DNA of 64,000 nt, taken from NCBI GenBank assembly GCA_028554755.1, contig JAPTOF010000002.1, positions 7,365,001 through 7,429,000 of the forward strand, read 5' to 3'. The DNA is from Cordia subcordata (taxonomy: Eukaryota; Streptophyta; Magnoliopsida; Boraginales; Cordiaceae). Below, in pieces: positions 49,854-60,441 of the stretch. The translations under genes were made by a program, and so were the position numbers. A model generated the notes under the pieces. The model was not told the origin of the DNA. It made no database searches and was given only the letters and a program-made list of their open reading frames with translations. Positions within the stretch are counted from its first letter, which is position 1. Every line of letters starts with the position of its first letter.

Positions 49854-50741
49854 ATGGAGGCAGTTCTTTTACAATCTTCCTCACAGAATCAACAACACAT
49901 ATCTCCTTATAATCGATCCCATGTCCTCCAGAACCCCAAGAGGATGATCAACAACAACTATTCCTTCATCTCAAGGCCTGCTTTTGCTGCTGAAAACTTG
50001 TTGCCACCTTCAAATAATAACATCCACACAGGCCTTTTACAAACACCACCAAATCATCTGTTCCTCTCCCACTCATCACTTCCTCCATATTTTCCAGCCT
50101 ATGGCAATGGTGGTGCCAATACTAATCATCATCTCTCCCTATCCAGAGGCTTGTCTTGGCCTCACCCTATTAACAATAGATCAAAGCCAAGCCACAACAA
50201 CAACAACAATAGGAGATCATCAAAGGATTCATCTCTCAACACCGCGAAAAAATCGAAAGCTTCTGCTTCTGCTTCTGCAAACAACAGTCCCAAGAAAGAA
50301 GACAAATCCAAAAAGCCCACAAAGGTGGTTGCAACAAAAGCAGCAGAAGCAGCAGCTTCTGAAATGGTGAAATCTTTGGGACCAGACACTAAGGATCTTC
50401 CCAAGGTGGTGTCATCTTTATCATCATCATCAATGGCATCAAGAAATAATAGCATAAGTAGTGTTGGTAATGGTAGTGTTTCTGGCAGCAGCAGAAGATC
50501 AGTTAAGGAGGAGGCTATGGAGGGTCATCATGATGATGGTCATCAGATGGATGTGTTTACTGGTTCAGTGATGTTTACACCTTCTCCTCCACCAAGCAGC
50601 TTGCCTTTGCCCACTTTTTCATTGAGGCCAAAGCTCAGCTGCAATGCTGAGGCTGCTGCCACTGCTGCTGGTGCTGGTGCCGGTGGTGGTGTGGATGCAG
50701 GAGCAACTGACGATCTTTGCCGCCTTCTCCGTCTCCGGTGA
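49854..50741 (+). CDS. Low-complexity protein with C-terminal PNRC/EDC1-like proline motif
   Basis: Intronless frame of 295 residues; the ATG has a good context (ATCCATGGAGG) and there is no competing upstream in-frame start. The protein is rich in Asn/Ser/His in the first 120 residues, then basic (KKEDKSKKPTK, ~145-160), then Ser-rich. Residues ~243-259 read TPSPPPSSLPLPTFSLR, which resembles the SPxPxxLPxP short motif of PNRC/EDC1-type proteins that bind the DCP1 EVH1 domain in mRNA decapping. A Ala/Gly-rich stretch (~265-282) and a DDLCRLLRL tail follow. The family is known in plants as PNRC-domain proteins of uncertain role. Function in decapping is inference from the motif. Codon use is normal and no damage is seen. 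Confidence 0.8.
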   Translation: MEAVLLQSSSQNQQHISPYNRSHVLQNPKRMINNNYSFISRPAFAAENLLPPSNNNIHTGLLQTPPNHLFLSHSSLPPYFPAYGNGGANTNHHLSLSRGLSWPHPINNRSKPSHNNNNNRRSSKDSSLNTAKKSKASASASANNSPKKEDKSKKPTKVVATKAAEAAASEMVKSLGPDTKDLPKVVSSLSSSSMASRNNSISSVGNGSVSGSSRRSVKEEAMEGHHDDGHQMDVFTGSVMFTPSPPPSSLPLPTFSLRPKLSCNAEAAATAAGAGAGGGVDAGATDDLCRLLRLR

Positions 50742-52199
50742 CCGACCACCACCATCTGCCTGAGAGCTGGTGGAGGGATGATTTGTAGTTTGTCTTTTCA
50801 TGTTGGTGAATGGTCTTTTTCTTCCCCTACTTGCTTCCCCCCCCCCCCCCCAACACTCCTCTTCTTGGTCTTTTTGTGACACACTGCCTTGATTTTTTGG
50901 AATTGGCGTGCACAAGAAAATATAGTTATGATGCAAGAGGTTGAGGTGAGGTTGTCTTAGTGGGTATTATTATGCTTTGGTTGTATTGTGCTGAAAAATG
51001 TATGAAATAAAATATGTAATAGTTTTCTCTCTGATTTCTGGTGGTTTTGTATGCTGAAGAAACGAAATATTTTTGTAGTAGATCTGATCCATGAATTTCG
51101 GGAGTTCAATTGGTCCAGTGATAAAATTTGTTCCCTGTATGATCTTTTGCAAAATGTGGTGGAGTCGTGAAAATAACATTTTGCCAAAAAAAAAAAGGTA
51201 AAGATTATTTTAAAATAGATCAAGTTTGATCCTTCTCCAGATCCAGTAATTATCAAAAGTTTTGTACACCGAGTTGGGTTGTATGATTTAAGAATCAAAA
51301 TGCGAGTCAGTGGAAATAATTCTTCGTGATTTAAGATCGAGTCAACATGCAAGTTGTGGAAATAATTCTTTACAAAAATACATAGTAAGATTGAAAAAAA
51401 TAGACCTAAAATTAGAGTTTATGCAATCGTTCTAGGGCTTCCATAGCAACCGTTGACTCCGGTGTAAGTTCTTTTTCCCCTTTGACACTTGCGAGAGGCA
51501 GAAGAATCCTTGAATAAAAGCTTTTGCATGTTCTTTTGTCTACTAATTTGAGCTCTTTCTATCGATCAATGAGACTCCAAAATCCACATGCACATAAAGC
51601 AAAATTTACCCTTATTAGAGCAATTGTTACATCAATAATACTTTTTGGCATTCTATCTTTCTCAATGGGGCTGATAGTGATTCTCTGGAACACGAAATTG
51701 CCCTCTCCTCCGGTAATACTTCTTCCAACCTTTCTAGAGACTCACAAAGTCTTCAAATTGAGTGATTAACACCAGTTTAATGCAATGAACGGGATTGTCA
51801 CTAGACTTAAACCAATATCACAAGTAATAAGTGGGAAGGAGCCCTGACTTGAACATGGTACAAGTGCAGGCTCTGGTTAGTCTATGGCCCAGACTCATAC
51901 TACTCTAGATTTAGGTTTGAAGAGCAAGCTAGGTCTCTTGGGAAAGAGAAAAGAGAAAAACAATGAATTGCAATGTGTAAAAGTTTTCGCATAACAGGAA
52001 AACATCAATACATCATTCCACAGACCAACTAGTTGTGAATATGGTAACTTCCAATACAATATCAGAGCATATCAACAACACAAGCAATTCGAAGTACAGA
52101 ATAATGTGCTCCGGTATCAATAAGTGCACAAGAACCAACTTCGTCAGATTGAGATTTAGATGTAATTCTAACATATAGGAGGATTAGAGTCTTCAGGTT
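50742..52199. other. 3' flank of the PNRC-like gene and spacer to RPA12
   Basis: Contains a C15 run at 50837-50851 in the 3' UTR. The two genes converge here. No further gene is supported. Confidence 0.5.
51006..51011 (+). terminator. Poly(A) signal candidate of the PNRC-like gene
   Basis: AATAAA about 265 bp after the stop codon, followed by T-rich and GT-rich sequence. Confidence 0.5.
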
Positions 52200-54864
52200 T
52201 CAAGAATTCTCTGTTTGTTTGTGTGCGCAAACTGGGCAGGTGTAGAAGATGGTTTGCCCTTCATCTGCAGATCTAATCTATAGAAGGGAAAAGATACATA
52301 GTTAATAAAACAGGAAAGGAAAAGCTGGCCTAATTTTCGCAAAGCATGATCCAAAGTTTACACACATAACGGGCAAGAGTGGTCACCTGTCTAGCAACAT
52401 AAGCCAGGCCCAAGTGTTGACATGCTTTGCATTTTGCATTATAATCCTGTTGGGCAAAATTTTGAAAGAAGATCAATTAAAATCAGGTACTACAAAAAGT
52501 TTTGCCACGCGTAATACACACGAAGTCACAAACCACACTAACCATTTGTTTTAGTTCCTTCTCTTCTTCAAAATCATCCAATGAAGATGTTCCCAGCTCC
52601 CTTCTGATATCCTGCGATAAAGATAGAGAAACATATGATCAGAATAGAAATTGTGCAAATAATAGTAACAGAGAGAAAAGGAAAAGTAGCTTCTTTTGAC
52701 AGGTGATTTCTCAAACTCAAAATGTGCTGTTCAGAATCCTGGCAATCTACACGTGTACATAGCAACAAATACTGTTCGATATACTATACAACTTCATGTA
52801 TGATTTCGTTAAGTGTGAGTAGGTAGCTATGTCCATTAATCACCCTTTGGTATGCTTGTGGCCTCCATTTTATTCTAGGTCAGAGTCACTATCAATTATC
52901 ACCACGATATGGCCTAGACAAAAGAGCATAGCAATTCTTTTAGGATCTGGAACCGCTTGGATGCTAAACTTGTATTGGTATGACTAGCAATCATTTTGTC
53001 TGCACCGAGGTTGTCCCTTGATGATATATGGCATCAAAAACTATTCAGAAAAAACACTGGAGGCCTTGCCTCAGTGGAAAGACAAACTTACGTGCGCTCA
53101 GTGGTAAACCTGCCCTTATGATCACTATGGTGTGTTACACTGAATATAAGCAAACTGAAAAACACAAAGTTTCCTCTTTTCTTCCCTAATCCGGGCCTCA
53201 TTTTCCTTTCTTCCTTTCTGACTTCTAAACAAGTAACAATCTAAACATAAATGTTCTTATACTTGAAAAAACTGACTTAGATTCTTAATGACATGTTCTC
53301 CCCCCCTCTGATTTAATCTTAATTGACCTTTCATACTCATATTACTGATCCAGTTTTAAGCTTTTTAACATTTTCTATGTATTAGATGTGAACTTATAAC
53401 TGAGCAAATTAAGGGATAGATAAAGCATGAAAGTGAAAATTTTTGCCTTGCCCAAGAGAGAGAGAGAGAGAGAGAGAAGAAACCATATAACACATTCAAG
53501 GACAGAAGTAATGCTGTAAGAATTGCTACTTGCTTAGACACTAACATTTTTCCCTAAATTTGCAGCCATTTCAGACTGCATAACTCATTTCTCGTATTAG
53601 TAACCAGGAACACCAGAAATAGTGTTTAGTCAATCACACTCTCATAACGTCCCTAAGACAGCAGCCACAAGGGTATACATATGGTTTATAACCAGCAACA
53701 AAGTTGTTCTTGTAGTTTTTCATCCCTAGTCCTGGATACGACGGTGATGAAATTCACTCAACAACAAAAGCTAAACAAGATACAACATACAAACATGCAG
53801 CACAAATATGATCATGCACCTCTCTGCATTCAGTTCAGATACCCCACCAACTTCTTAATTGAGCATTTTAAAGAGCAAACTCTTAATAAGAATTTGAGAT
53901 ATGTTAATTCCATGTTTCAGAATGTATTACAAATGCTAAAGCTTAAAGCTTTCGATAAAGGGGTTGGAATTATCTCGCTCATATTTGACAAAAATGCTTT
54001 GCTATGTAACAAATATGCATTCTTAATCTTCTAACATAAACCAAATGAAGCCTTATTCCACTAGATGAAGTAGGTTAATGCTAATCTTCCAACATAAAAC
54101 CACACAAAGAAAAGGAATTACCAACAAATAGGAGTTCAAGGCATTACCTCAGCACTAATTTTATACCGTATCTCTCTTCCAGCAATCTCTGGAGTTAAAT
54201 GACAAAAGAAATCATTATCACAATGAAGCAAATAACTTAAGAACATTGTTATATATCACTTCATTGATGTTTCACGGTTAAAAAATTACTTATCAATATT
54301 AGGGCAATACAGCACAATTGAGTGGAGCATCGCCCCGCTGATATAAGGACCCTACTTTTTTTCCTCCGTGAAAAAAGCATTTTTTTTTTTTGCAATAAGT
54401 AGTTTAATTTGAGCTTTTCTTCAAAAGTCAAAAAATTTAGCTTATCAGGATTTTGCTAAAGCAGTTGTAACCAGTAATTAGAGGACAAGGACAAGCTGAA
54501 AATTAAATATAAATGCAGCCCGGAACATATAATAAGCAATAATTTGCAAATTAAATCAAACACAAAAAGAAAAATTCATCCTGGGGTCTCTATCAAAAAT
54601 TAAAAAAGAGAAGGCAAAAGAATAACAAAAGCGAGCTGGAAGACATCAAAGCTGAAAACTTTTACCTGAAAAAGTACATACATATTCAAAAATCCTAACA
54701 AATTTTAGCTAAAAAGAGAATAAAAAGGGATTAAAAGCAAAACCTGTGAGGCGTTTCTTGAAATTGCATAAAGGGCACTGCGCATATTTTCTTGATTCAA
54801 AAGACAGCATGGTCCCACACATTTCGCAGAATATAAAATCACGCTGCTGACAATATGCCGCCAT
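52200..54864 (-). CDS. RPA12: RNA polymerase I subunit RPA12 (NRPA12), five exons
   Basis: Small zinc-ribbon subunit of RNA polymerase I in the nucleolus; its C-terminal ribbon supports RNA cleavage and termination during rRNA synthesis. Exons on the minus strand: 54744-54864, 54148-54188, 52543-52611, 52387-52446, 52200-52277. All junctions have GT-AG and keep the frame, giving 122 residues, the normal size. The N-terminal ribbon has CEMCGTML (residues ~14-21) and CPLC (~32-35). The C-terminal ribbon has CKACQ, then the RSADEGQT hairpin with the acidic pair used in cleavage, then [10 protein letters not shown]. The start chosen is [10 protein letters not shown]; an upstream in-frame ATG (54912) would add a stretch not typical of the family. 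No lesions seen. Confidence 0.93.
53455..53477. repeat. (GA)n microsatellite in RPA12 intron 2
   Basis: About eleven GA units (or CT on the gene strand). Confidence 0.85.
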
Positions 54865-55429
54865 GATCACAATTATTATTTCAATACAATTTTTTACAAA
54901 AATTTCCTCCAAAAAAAAAAAGGGAAATATAAAATTATTGAGGGGACAGGGTTTAAGGTTTGTCGAAACAATACTGTGGTCAACTGAGAAGTTTCTGAGG
55001 TTTTAGCTTCTTGTTTGGTACCTTAAGGTCAAACATTTGACTTCAATCGAGTTGGGTTGGGCTCAAGCAGAGCAGTCTAATGTGCTGAGGAGGATTTTGA
55101 ATGGTCTAAATTGAAGATTGGCCCAAGATATTGGCCCATTCGCCGCCTGTGTTTGCTTCCAGCCTTCCGCTATGCTCTCACGAAACAGTTTTTTTCTTTT
55201 CTTTTTTGTTTTCCGGGTCAAATTTCATGAAACAATTGAGGGAAATAATGCTTATGCTTTTTTTTTTTAAGTCAAAGTCATAAAGCAATTTTTATAAATT
55301 TTTTTATTAATATCAATATCATCTGTCTTTATTTCATACACTTTTTTCCTCGCAAAATGCACAAATCTCTTCATCGATGCCACTTGTCTATATATATGTA
55401 TACATATATATAAATATATGTATGTATAC
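54865..55429 (-). other. RPA12 upstream region
   Basis: Probable 5' UTR and promoter of RPA12, then AT-rich sequence ending in a TATATG/CATATA microsatellite patch (about 55388-55428). No other gene. Confidence 0.5.
55120..55138 (-). promoter_or_regulatory. Paired site II (TGGGCC) elements upstream of RPA12
   Basis: Two TGGGCC motifs on the gene strand, 13 bp apart, about 256-275 bp before the RPA12 ATG. A further GGGCT-type site lies near 55055 on the other strand. Site II motifs bind TCP factors and are common in plant ribosome-biogenesis genes, so they fit an RNA polymerase I subunit. Confidence 0.5.
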
Positions 55430-55880
55430 ATACCCTTATTGTAGGATGAGTAGGAGGCATGTTCGTTCTCACAGCACAGACGGGTGAGAGTTACCTGACT
55501 CATGCCAAGTGCTCAAACTCAGCTTGCCCATGTTTCGACAGAGTTTGAGCAGAAATAAAGGAATAGTATAGATGTCTAATAAATGATTGGGTGTACTAGC
55601 CAGGATCAACAGCAGGAACCTCTTGTGCATCAAGAGCTCATGGACATGCGTTAGTCCCATATAGGCTATTCTCCAATTCGGCCTCTAGTCGGACTCGCTT
55701 CCCCTTTTGCTCTATGCAGGACAAGGTTACAAGAGAGACTGGCTTGTGCACCAAATAATGATATTAGCGAAATCACACTGTCCTTTTATTTAGGATCAAA
55801 CTAACTAAACACACCTTTTCAGTTCATAGGATCTTTTTGTCATGCGAGGATTTTTCGCCCTTACCCCTAAAGTTGTTTTG
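55430..55880 (-). repeat. Leader-like repeat, copy 1 (reverse orientation)
   Basis: Inverse of 59968-60430, sharing GTGCTGTGAGAAC, GCGAGTC and GATCCTAAATAC-type blocks in the same order. It also matches the inverse of 58184-58375. Confidence 0.7.
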
Positions 55881-55907
55881 TTATTTAAAAATTAAAAAGG
55901 GAAAAGA

Positions 55908-56022
55908 GGAAAAGTGCTCAGACTCGGCTTGCCCATGTTTCGACAGAGTTTGAGCATAAATAAAGGAATAGTATAGATGTCTAATAAATGATTGGGTGTA
56001 CCAGCCAGGATCAACAGCGGGA
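55908..56022 (-). repeat. Partial direct copy of the leader-like repeat
   Basis: About 110 bp nearly identical to 55507-55616 (GCTTGCCCATGTTTCGACAG..AATGATTGGGTGTACCAGCC), in the same orientation and about 400 bp further on. Confidence 0.8.
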
Positions 56023-56512
56023 AATTTCCTCCTTTTATCATGCTTAAGAAAAAGAAATCTTATAATATTTCCTTTCCCAAGAGTGCGCGTTTGAGGGCCC
56101 TTAACATTAAATTATTAATTAAATTATACGACAAGAGTCAAATCGGCTAATTGTAATGAAGTTAAAGATTAAGGAATTCGAATACATATTACAAATAAGG
56201 CTATTAAAACAAGTAAAATCAATTAAGCGTGACTATGTCATGAATTAATTAATGAATTAAATTAGTAATTAAATGACATGATTCGAACCAGTAAATTAAT
56301 TGTGATTCCAACATGTATTACAAATCAAATTGTTCTCATTCTGGGTTCTTAAACGGTTGAATTTTAAACAGGTTGGTCTGTTTGGACACCCTAAGTCACT
56401 TATTTTATTGCCATCCTAATATACATTTATTTGTATGGGAAAATGGTTCTAGAGCAAGAAATATAAATATCTGCAAAGAAACCCCTAAACTTTTGATTTA
56501 AAAATAAAAATT
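56023..56512. other. AT-rich link inside the pararetrovirus block
   Basis: No recognisable domain or repeat. Contains several TTAATTAA-type patches. Confidence 0.35.
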
Positions 56513-56956
56513 ATGACTAAAGGATATGAAACCCTAATGGAAGGAAAAAATTTATTAGTATGTACATCATTTATAGGAAAATTAACTCAAGGTAGTCAAG
56601 TTGGATTTAAATTTGGTATACAAGAAATGGTAAAATTTATTACAAATAAGGGTATAAATTTTTGGATTAAAAACAGTACCAAGTATTTTTCAAAGGAAAA
56701 TGGACAATATTTTTTGGCAATATAATGATTTATTTTAGTATATATAGATGATATTTAAATATGTAGTAGGAATGAATTAGAACATATAGGACATTTAGAT
56801 TTGGCATTTAAATTATTTGAGATTAATAGTAATAATAATGATAAATGTGAGGTATGTAAACTAGGAAAACAAAATTGTTATTGTAATATGATAGAACAAG
56901 ATGATTTAGTAAATGAGGCATTTTTAGAGGAGAATGAAGAAGTAGGAGAAGATGGA
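56513..56956 (+). pseudogene. Pararetrovirus movement-protein-like and RT fragment
   Basis: The first ~50 codons resemble the conserved part of caulimovirid movement proteins (tentative). The frame then passes into sequence resembling the reverse-transcriptase core, with the catalytic Y-I-D-D visible at about 56740-56751, but with stop codons just before and just after it. A Cys-rich motif (C-x2-C-x6-C-x-C) follows at about 56845-56880, then an acidic stretch. Direct joining of these parts implies a large internal deletion. Non-functional. Confidence 0.55.
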
Positions 56957-57527
56957 TATTTACAAGAAGTTTAGAACAATAAAAGACCGTAATGACTAAC
57001 TTATTATAGAAAAGACACAGTTCCAGACTATTCTCTACCATCACCAATTAAAAATACAGACCCTTGAATTATACCTAACGGACTGGCAAACCAAATACAA
57101 AGCTCTCTTAGAAAAATATAAGTCCGTTACACAATCTACTAGATCCGGGGTCAAAGGACCAGCTAGTCCTACTATACCGGTGGTAGGTAAAGACAAATCA
57201 AATCCGGTTATGGTTGGAAGTTTACCAAAAACTTCTGAAAATCCTCATTGATCAGGAGAACGATCGGCTAGTCCCGACTATTCGGCATTGGGTAAAGACA
57301 CATCAAGACCGGAAACACCTAATAAACAAACTAAAGAAAGACGCGAATTAAAAAAGGCAATAAAAAAGAAATTACTTCACGATGCAATTGAAAAGAAAAC
57401 TAATGATATTCTCAGAACGTGGTTCCAAGACAATCTCCCAAAAGCACCGGGTCCCATATACCAAGAAGGCACCAGCACTAAAGGCAAGGAGGTAGCAGAA
57501 GACAAGATAGATGAAGATAGCGATTAA
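56957..57527 (+). pseudogene. Coiled-coil ORF of unknown function, copy 1 (N-terminal part damaged)
   Basis: Homologous to 58918-59481. The N-terminal coiled-coil region is broken by stops and frame changes (56990-57260), but the C-terminal half is open (57288-57527). It shows Ser-Pro repeats, a Lys-rich helix, a TWFQ motif and an acidic end. I do not recognise the family. Position beside pararetrovirus parts suggests an accessory virus ORF. Confidence 0.55.
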
Positions 57528-57789
57528 ACCTAAGTGGAAGACAGACAAGATGGTGGAAGACATATTACAATTATTAGAGTGACACAACAACAGGCAAAAG
57601 GACAGACACCCAAGGAATCTCTAGAAGGTTACTTTTATAAAGACAAGAAGTTTAGCCGTCCATAGTATGTAGATAGACGTAGGCTCTTGAAAAGGTAGCA
57701 ATAATGTAAAATATAAGAGTAATGTAATAGTAAACTCTGAAAAGAAAAGTAGTAATGTATATTATTTGATAGGACGTAGAAAGATTAGA
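57528..57789. other. Link between virus fragments
   Basis: Matches in style the sequence after copy 2 of the coiled-coil ORF (AATGTAA-rich), perhaps the decayed promoter side of the virus unit. No gene. Confidence 0.35.
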
Positions 57790-58022
57790 GAGAGAATTTG
57801 TATATTAGTACATTTATCAACTAATATTTCTATTATTATTTGCATTGTTCTTCCTAATGAAATTTTTGCATGAACTTTTTCTTTAGTATATTTTTCATAA
57901 ATTTCTCTACCTAATGCTTCTGGTAATTTATGTAGGAATTTTTGTATGACCTGTTTGTTCCAAACATTGCCACTAAATCATCTTGTTCTATCATATTACA
58001 ACAACAATTTTGTTTCTGTTTC
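57790..58022 (-). pseudogene. Pararetrovirus capsid-like fragment with Cys-rich motif
   Basis: On the minus strand a Cys cluster (C-C-C-N) with the same following residues as the plus-strand copy at 56870 is joined, through a frame change, to about 60 codons rich in Lys/Glu/Ile. This resembles the C-terminal region of a capsid (Gag-like) domain. It is too short and broken to be functional. Confidence 0.45.
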
Positions 58023-58170
58023 ATATATATGTATACATGTATGTATATACATATATGTAGATATATATATATATATATATGTATATGTATACATATATAA
58101 TTTTAATAAGATAGAGCATATAGAAAAAGAAATAAAAGTAATTAGTTTGCATACCTGACATTTATTTTCT
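58023..58170. repeat. TATATG/CATATA microsatellite
   Basis: TATATGTATACATGTATG-type alternating repeats at about 58024-58100, similar to those near 55388-55428. Confidence 0.7.
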
Positions 58171-58183
58171 AAACACTCAACAA

Positions 58184-58375
58184 CCTTAGGGGTAAGGGCA
58201 AAAAATCCTCGCATGACAAAAAGATCCTATGAATTGAAACGATATGTTTAGCTAGTTTGATCCTAAATACAAGAATTGTGTGATTTTGCTAATATCATGA
58301 TTGTGTGTACAAGCCGTGATCTCGTAGCCTCGTTCTATATAGAGCAAAGGGGGAAGCGAGTCCGTTCAATGGCTG
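58184..58375 (+). repeat. Leader-like repeat, copy 2 (forward)
   Basis: About 190 bp inverse to 55680-55875 and parallel to 59975-60160: CCTCGCATGACAAAAAGATC, then GATCCTAAATAC, then AGAGCAAAGGGGGAAGCGAG. Confidence 0.8.
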
Positions 58376-58382
58376 AAGTGGA

Positions 58383-58800
58383 GATACATATATATATATA
58401 TAAATAATATTAATGTTATAATATTAATATTATATATAAATATAAATTAATTAATATATGTATATACATATATGAATTATAATGTATATTATAATTACAT
58501 TATAATAATATGAATTAAATATTATAATAATATAATTTAGAAACCATATAATAATAATAATAATATATTATAATTATTATACTAATTGTTTATATATTTA
58601 TATATTATTGGTTTACTATAATATAATATTCATTATAATATCTAACAATATTATAATATATTAACAATTATATAATTGTTGATTATAATAATATAATAGT
58701 TATTTAAGAATAACTATTATTATATGCATTTATTAATTATTATTTAATATATAAATAAATTATAATAAATTATGTTTTATCAAAATGAATTAATAATAAT
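58383..58800. repeat. Extreme AT low-complexity tract
   Basis: Over 400 bp built almost only of A and T (TATAAT, AATAAT, ATTAT motifs) with many short palindromes. Possibly an expanded microsatellite at a rearrangement junction. Confidence 0.8.
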
Positions 58801-58804
58801 ATAT

Positions 58805-59481
58805 TACCAGAAGCAATATCATTACTTAAAACACATTGTGGAGAAAATTTCTTCATAAGCCCAGATTGTAACACCAATATAGAAACAGGCCAAATAGAAT
58901 GTTCTAGTTGTGAAACAATGATCAAACACTTCAGGACCATAAAGGAACGCAATGATCAGCTTATTTCTGAAAAAGCCCATTACCAGAATATATTACAACA
59001 ATACCAAACAAAAATTCAAACCTTAGAATTAGACCTAACGGACTGGCAGACCAAATACAAAGTTTTACTTGATAAATATAAATCCGTTACACAACCCATT
59101 GGATCCTGGATAAAATATCCAGCTAGTCCTGTTCAACCGGTAACAGGTAAAGACAAGTCAAATCCGATTAAGGCTAGAAGTTTGCCAAAAGCTTCTGAAA
59201 AACCTAATCGATCAGGAAAAAGATCGGCTAGTCCAGAATTACCGGCATCTGGTAAAGACATATCAAGTCCGGAGACACCTAGCAAGCAAACAAAAGACAG
59301 GAGAAAATTAAAGAAAGCATTGAAAAAGAAATTATTACATGAAGCAATGGAGAGAAAGACCTAAGACATCCTTCGAACGTGGTTTCAAGAGAATCCACCA
59401 ACAGGACCTGAAACGACAAGACAAGACAGCATTAGTGGAAAAGGCAAAGAAGTGGCTGAAAATCAAGAAGGCAGTGATTAG
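58805..59481 (+). pseudogene. Coiled-coil ORF of unknown function, copy 2 (one internal stop)
   Basis: Open from about 58805, with an ATG at 58918. An upstream in-frame stretch holds a His/Cys cluster (HC...DC...CSSC, 58838-58913). Next come a heptad-like coiled coil (~58930-59090), Ser-Pro/Gly-Lys repeats and a Lys-rich helix. A TAA at 59362-59364 interrupts the frame, which otherwise continues through a TWFQ motif to a stop at 59481. The damage lies at the opposite end from copy 1. I do not recognise the family. It directly precedes the promoter unit at 59758. Confidence 0.6.
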
Positions 59482-59757
59482 AAGGCATACAGAGTAAAGT
59501 TTAGCGTATAATTCAAGCCCCAATGAAAAATCAAACAGCTAAGGAGGATCTAGAAGACTAAATAGCAAAAAGAGGATAGAGACAGACACCTACAAAGAAA
59601 AGCAAGATCAAGACAACAGAATGATGTAATTTAAAGTTTACATTTCCATAGTAAAGTTGTCAATGTAAACAATAAAAGCACAAACAAACAAATAGTAGCT
59701 ACAATAATGTAAGAGATAAGTCTTAACGTGGCAGCTATGAATAGTTAGTAAGAGTAG
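59482..59757 (+). other. Region between the coiled-coil ORF and the TATA box
   Basis: A-rich, non-coding. Probable upstream promoter sequence of the virus unit. Confidence 0.4.
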
Positions 59758-59873
59758 TATAAATAGATACATATTCTTTCAGCAAGAGTAAGAGAAAGCG
59801 AAAAAAGAGAAAGCGAGAAAAGAAAATCACAGCTATCTCACTCTTATCGTTGTACATTAAATCCTTCAATAAA
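59758..59873 (+). promoter_or_regulatory. Pararetrovirus-type promoter with early poly(A) signal
   Basis: TATAAATA at 59758-59765, followed about 110 bp later by AATAAA (59868-59873) and a CT repeat (59921-59934). In caulimovirids the poly(A) signal lies shortly after the transcription start because the RNA is terminally redundant, so this arrangement supports a pregenomic RNA promoter. Activity is unknown. Confidence 0.5.
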
Positions 59874-59967
59874 TCTCTTCTTCAAACAACTCAAGATCTT
59901 CCATTAAAGTAAGCTCTCTCTCTCTCTCGCTCTCTTTATTTGTATTATCTATTTTAATTTAATTTAA

Positions 59968-60430
59968 GGGATAAAGGCGAAAAACCCTCGCAAGACAAAA
60001 AGATCCAATGATCTGAAACGCTATGCTTAGGCAAGTTGGATCCTAAATACGAGAATAGTATGATATCGTTGATAACATGATTCAATGCACGTACCGGTCT
60101 CTATTGTAATCCCTGTTTATACAGAGCAAAAGGGGAAGCGAGTCTGCCTGAGTGGCCGTTGATGAGGAAAGGCCCGTTTAGGACTAACGCGTGTCCATGA
60201 GCTCTGTACACACAGGAACTTACACCCAAGACTACCGGTAGGTCCATTCGACCATCTACCAGACGTTTATACTATTCCCCTATTTCCGCTCTTAACTCCG
60301 CCGCTTTAGGGCAAGCCAGTCTTGAGAATCCGGCATGAGTGGAATAACTCTCGCCCGTGTGTGCTGTGAGAACAAACATGCCGCCTACTCATCATTCGGT
60401 AAGGGCAAACAGGCATCCGCAAGACCAACC
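59968..60430 (+). repeat. Leader-like repeat, copy 3 (forward, longest)
   Basis: Lies directly downstream of the promoter unit, where a caulimovirid leader would be. It is more GC-rich than its surroundings, has no long frame, and is inverse to 55430-55880. Confidence 0.65.
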
Positions 60431-60441
60431 TGCTTAAACCC

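Noticed and set aside
51524..51769. 81-codon plus-strand frame with a hydrophobic middle
   Set aside because: No homologous family recognised; lies between two convergent genes with no coding signals.
56740..56751. LTR retrotransposon RT for the Y-I-D-D motif
   Set aside because: Neighbouring movement-protein-like and Cys motifs, absence of LTRs and of integrase favour a pararetrovirus origin.
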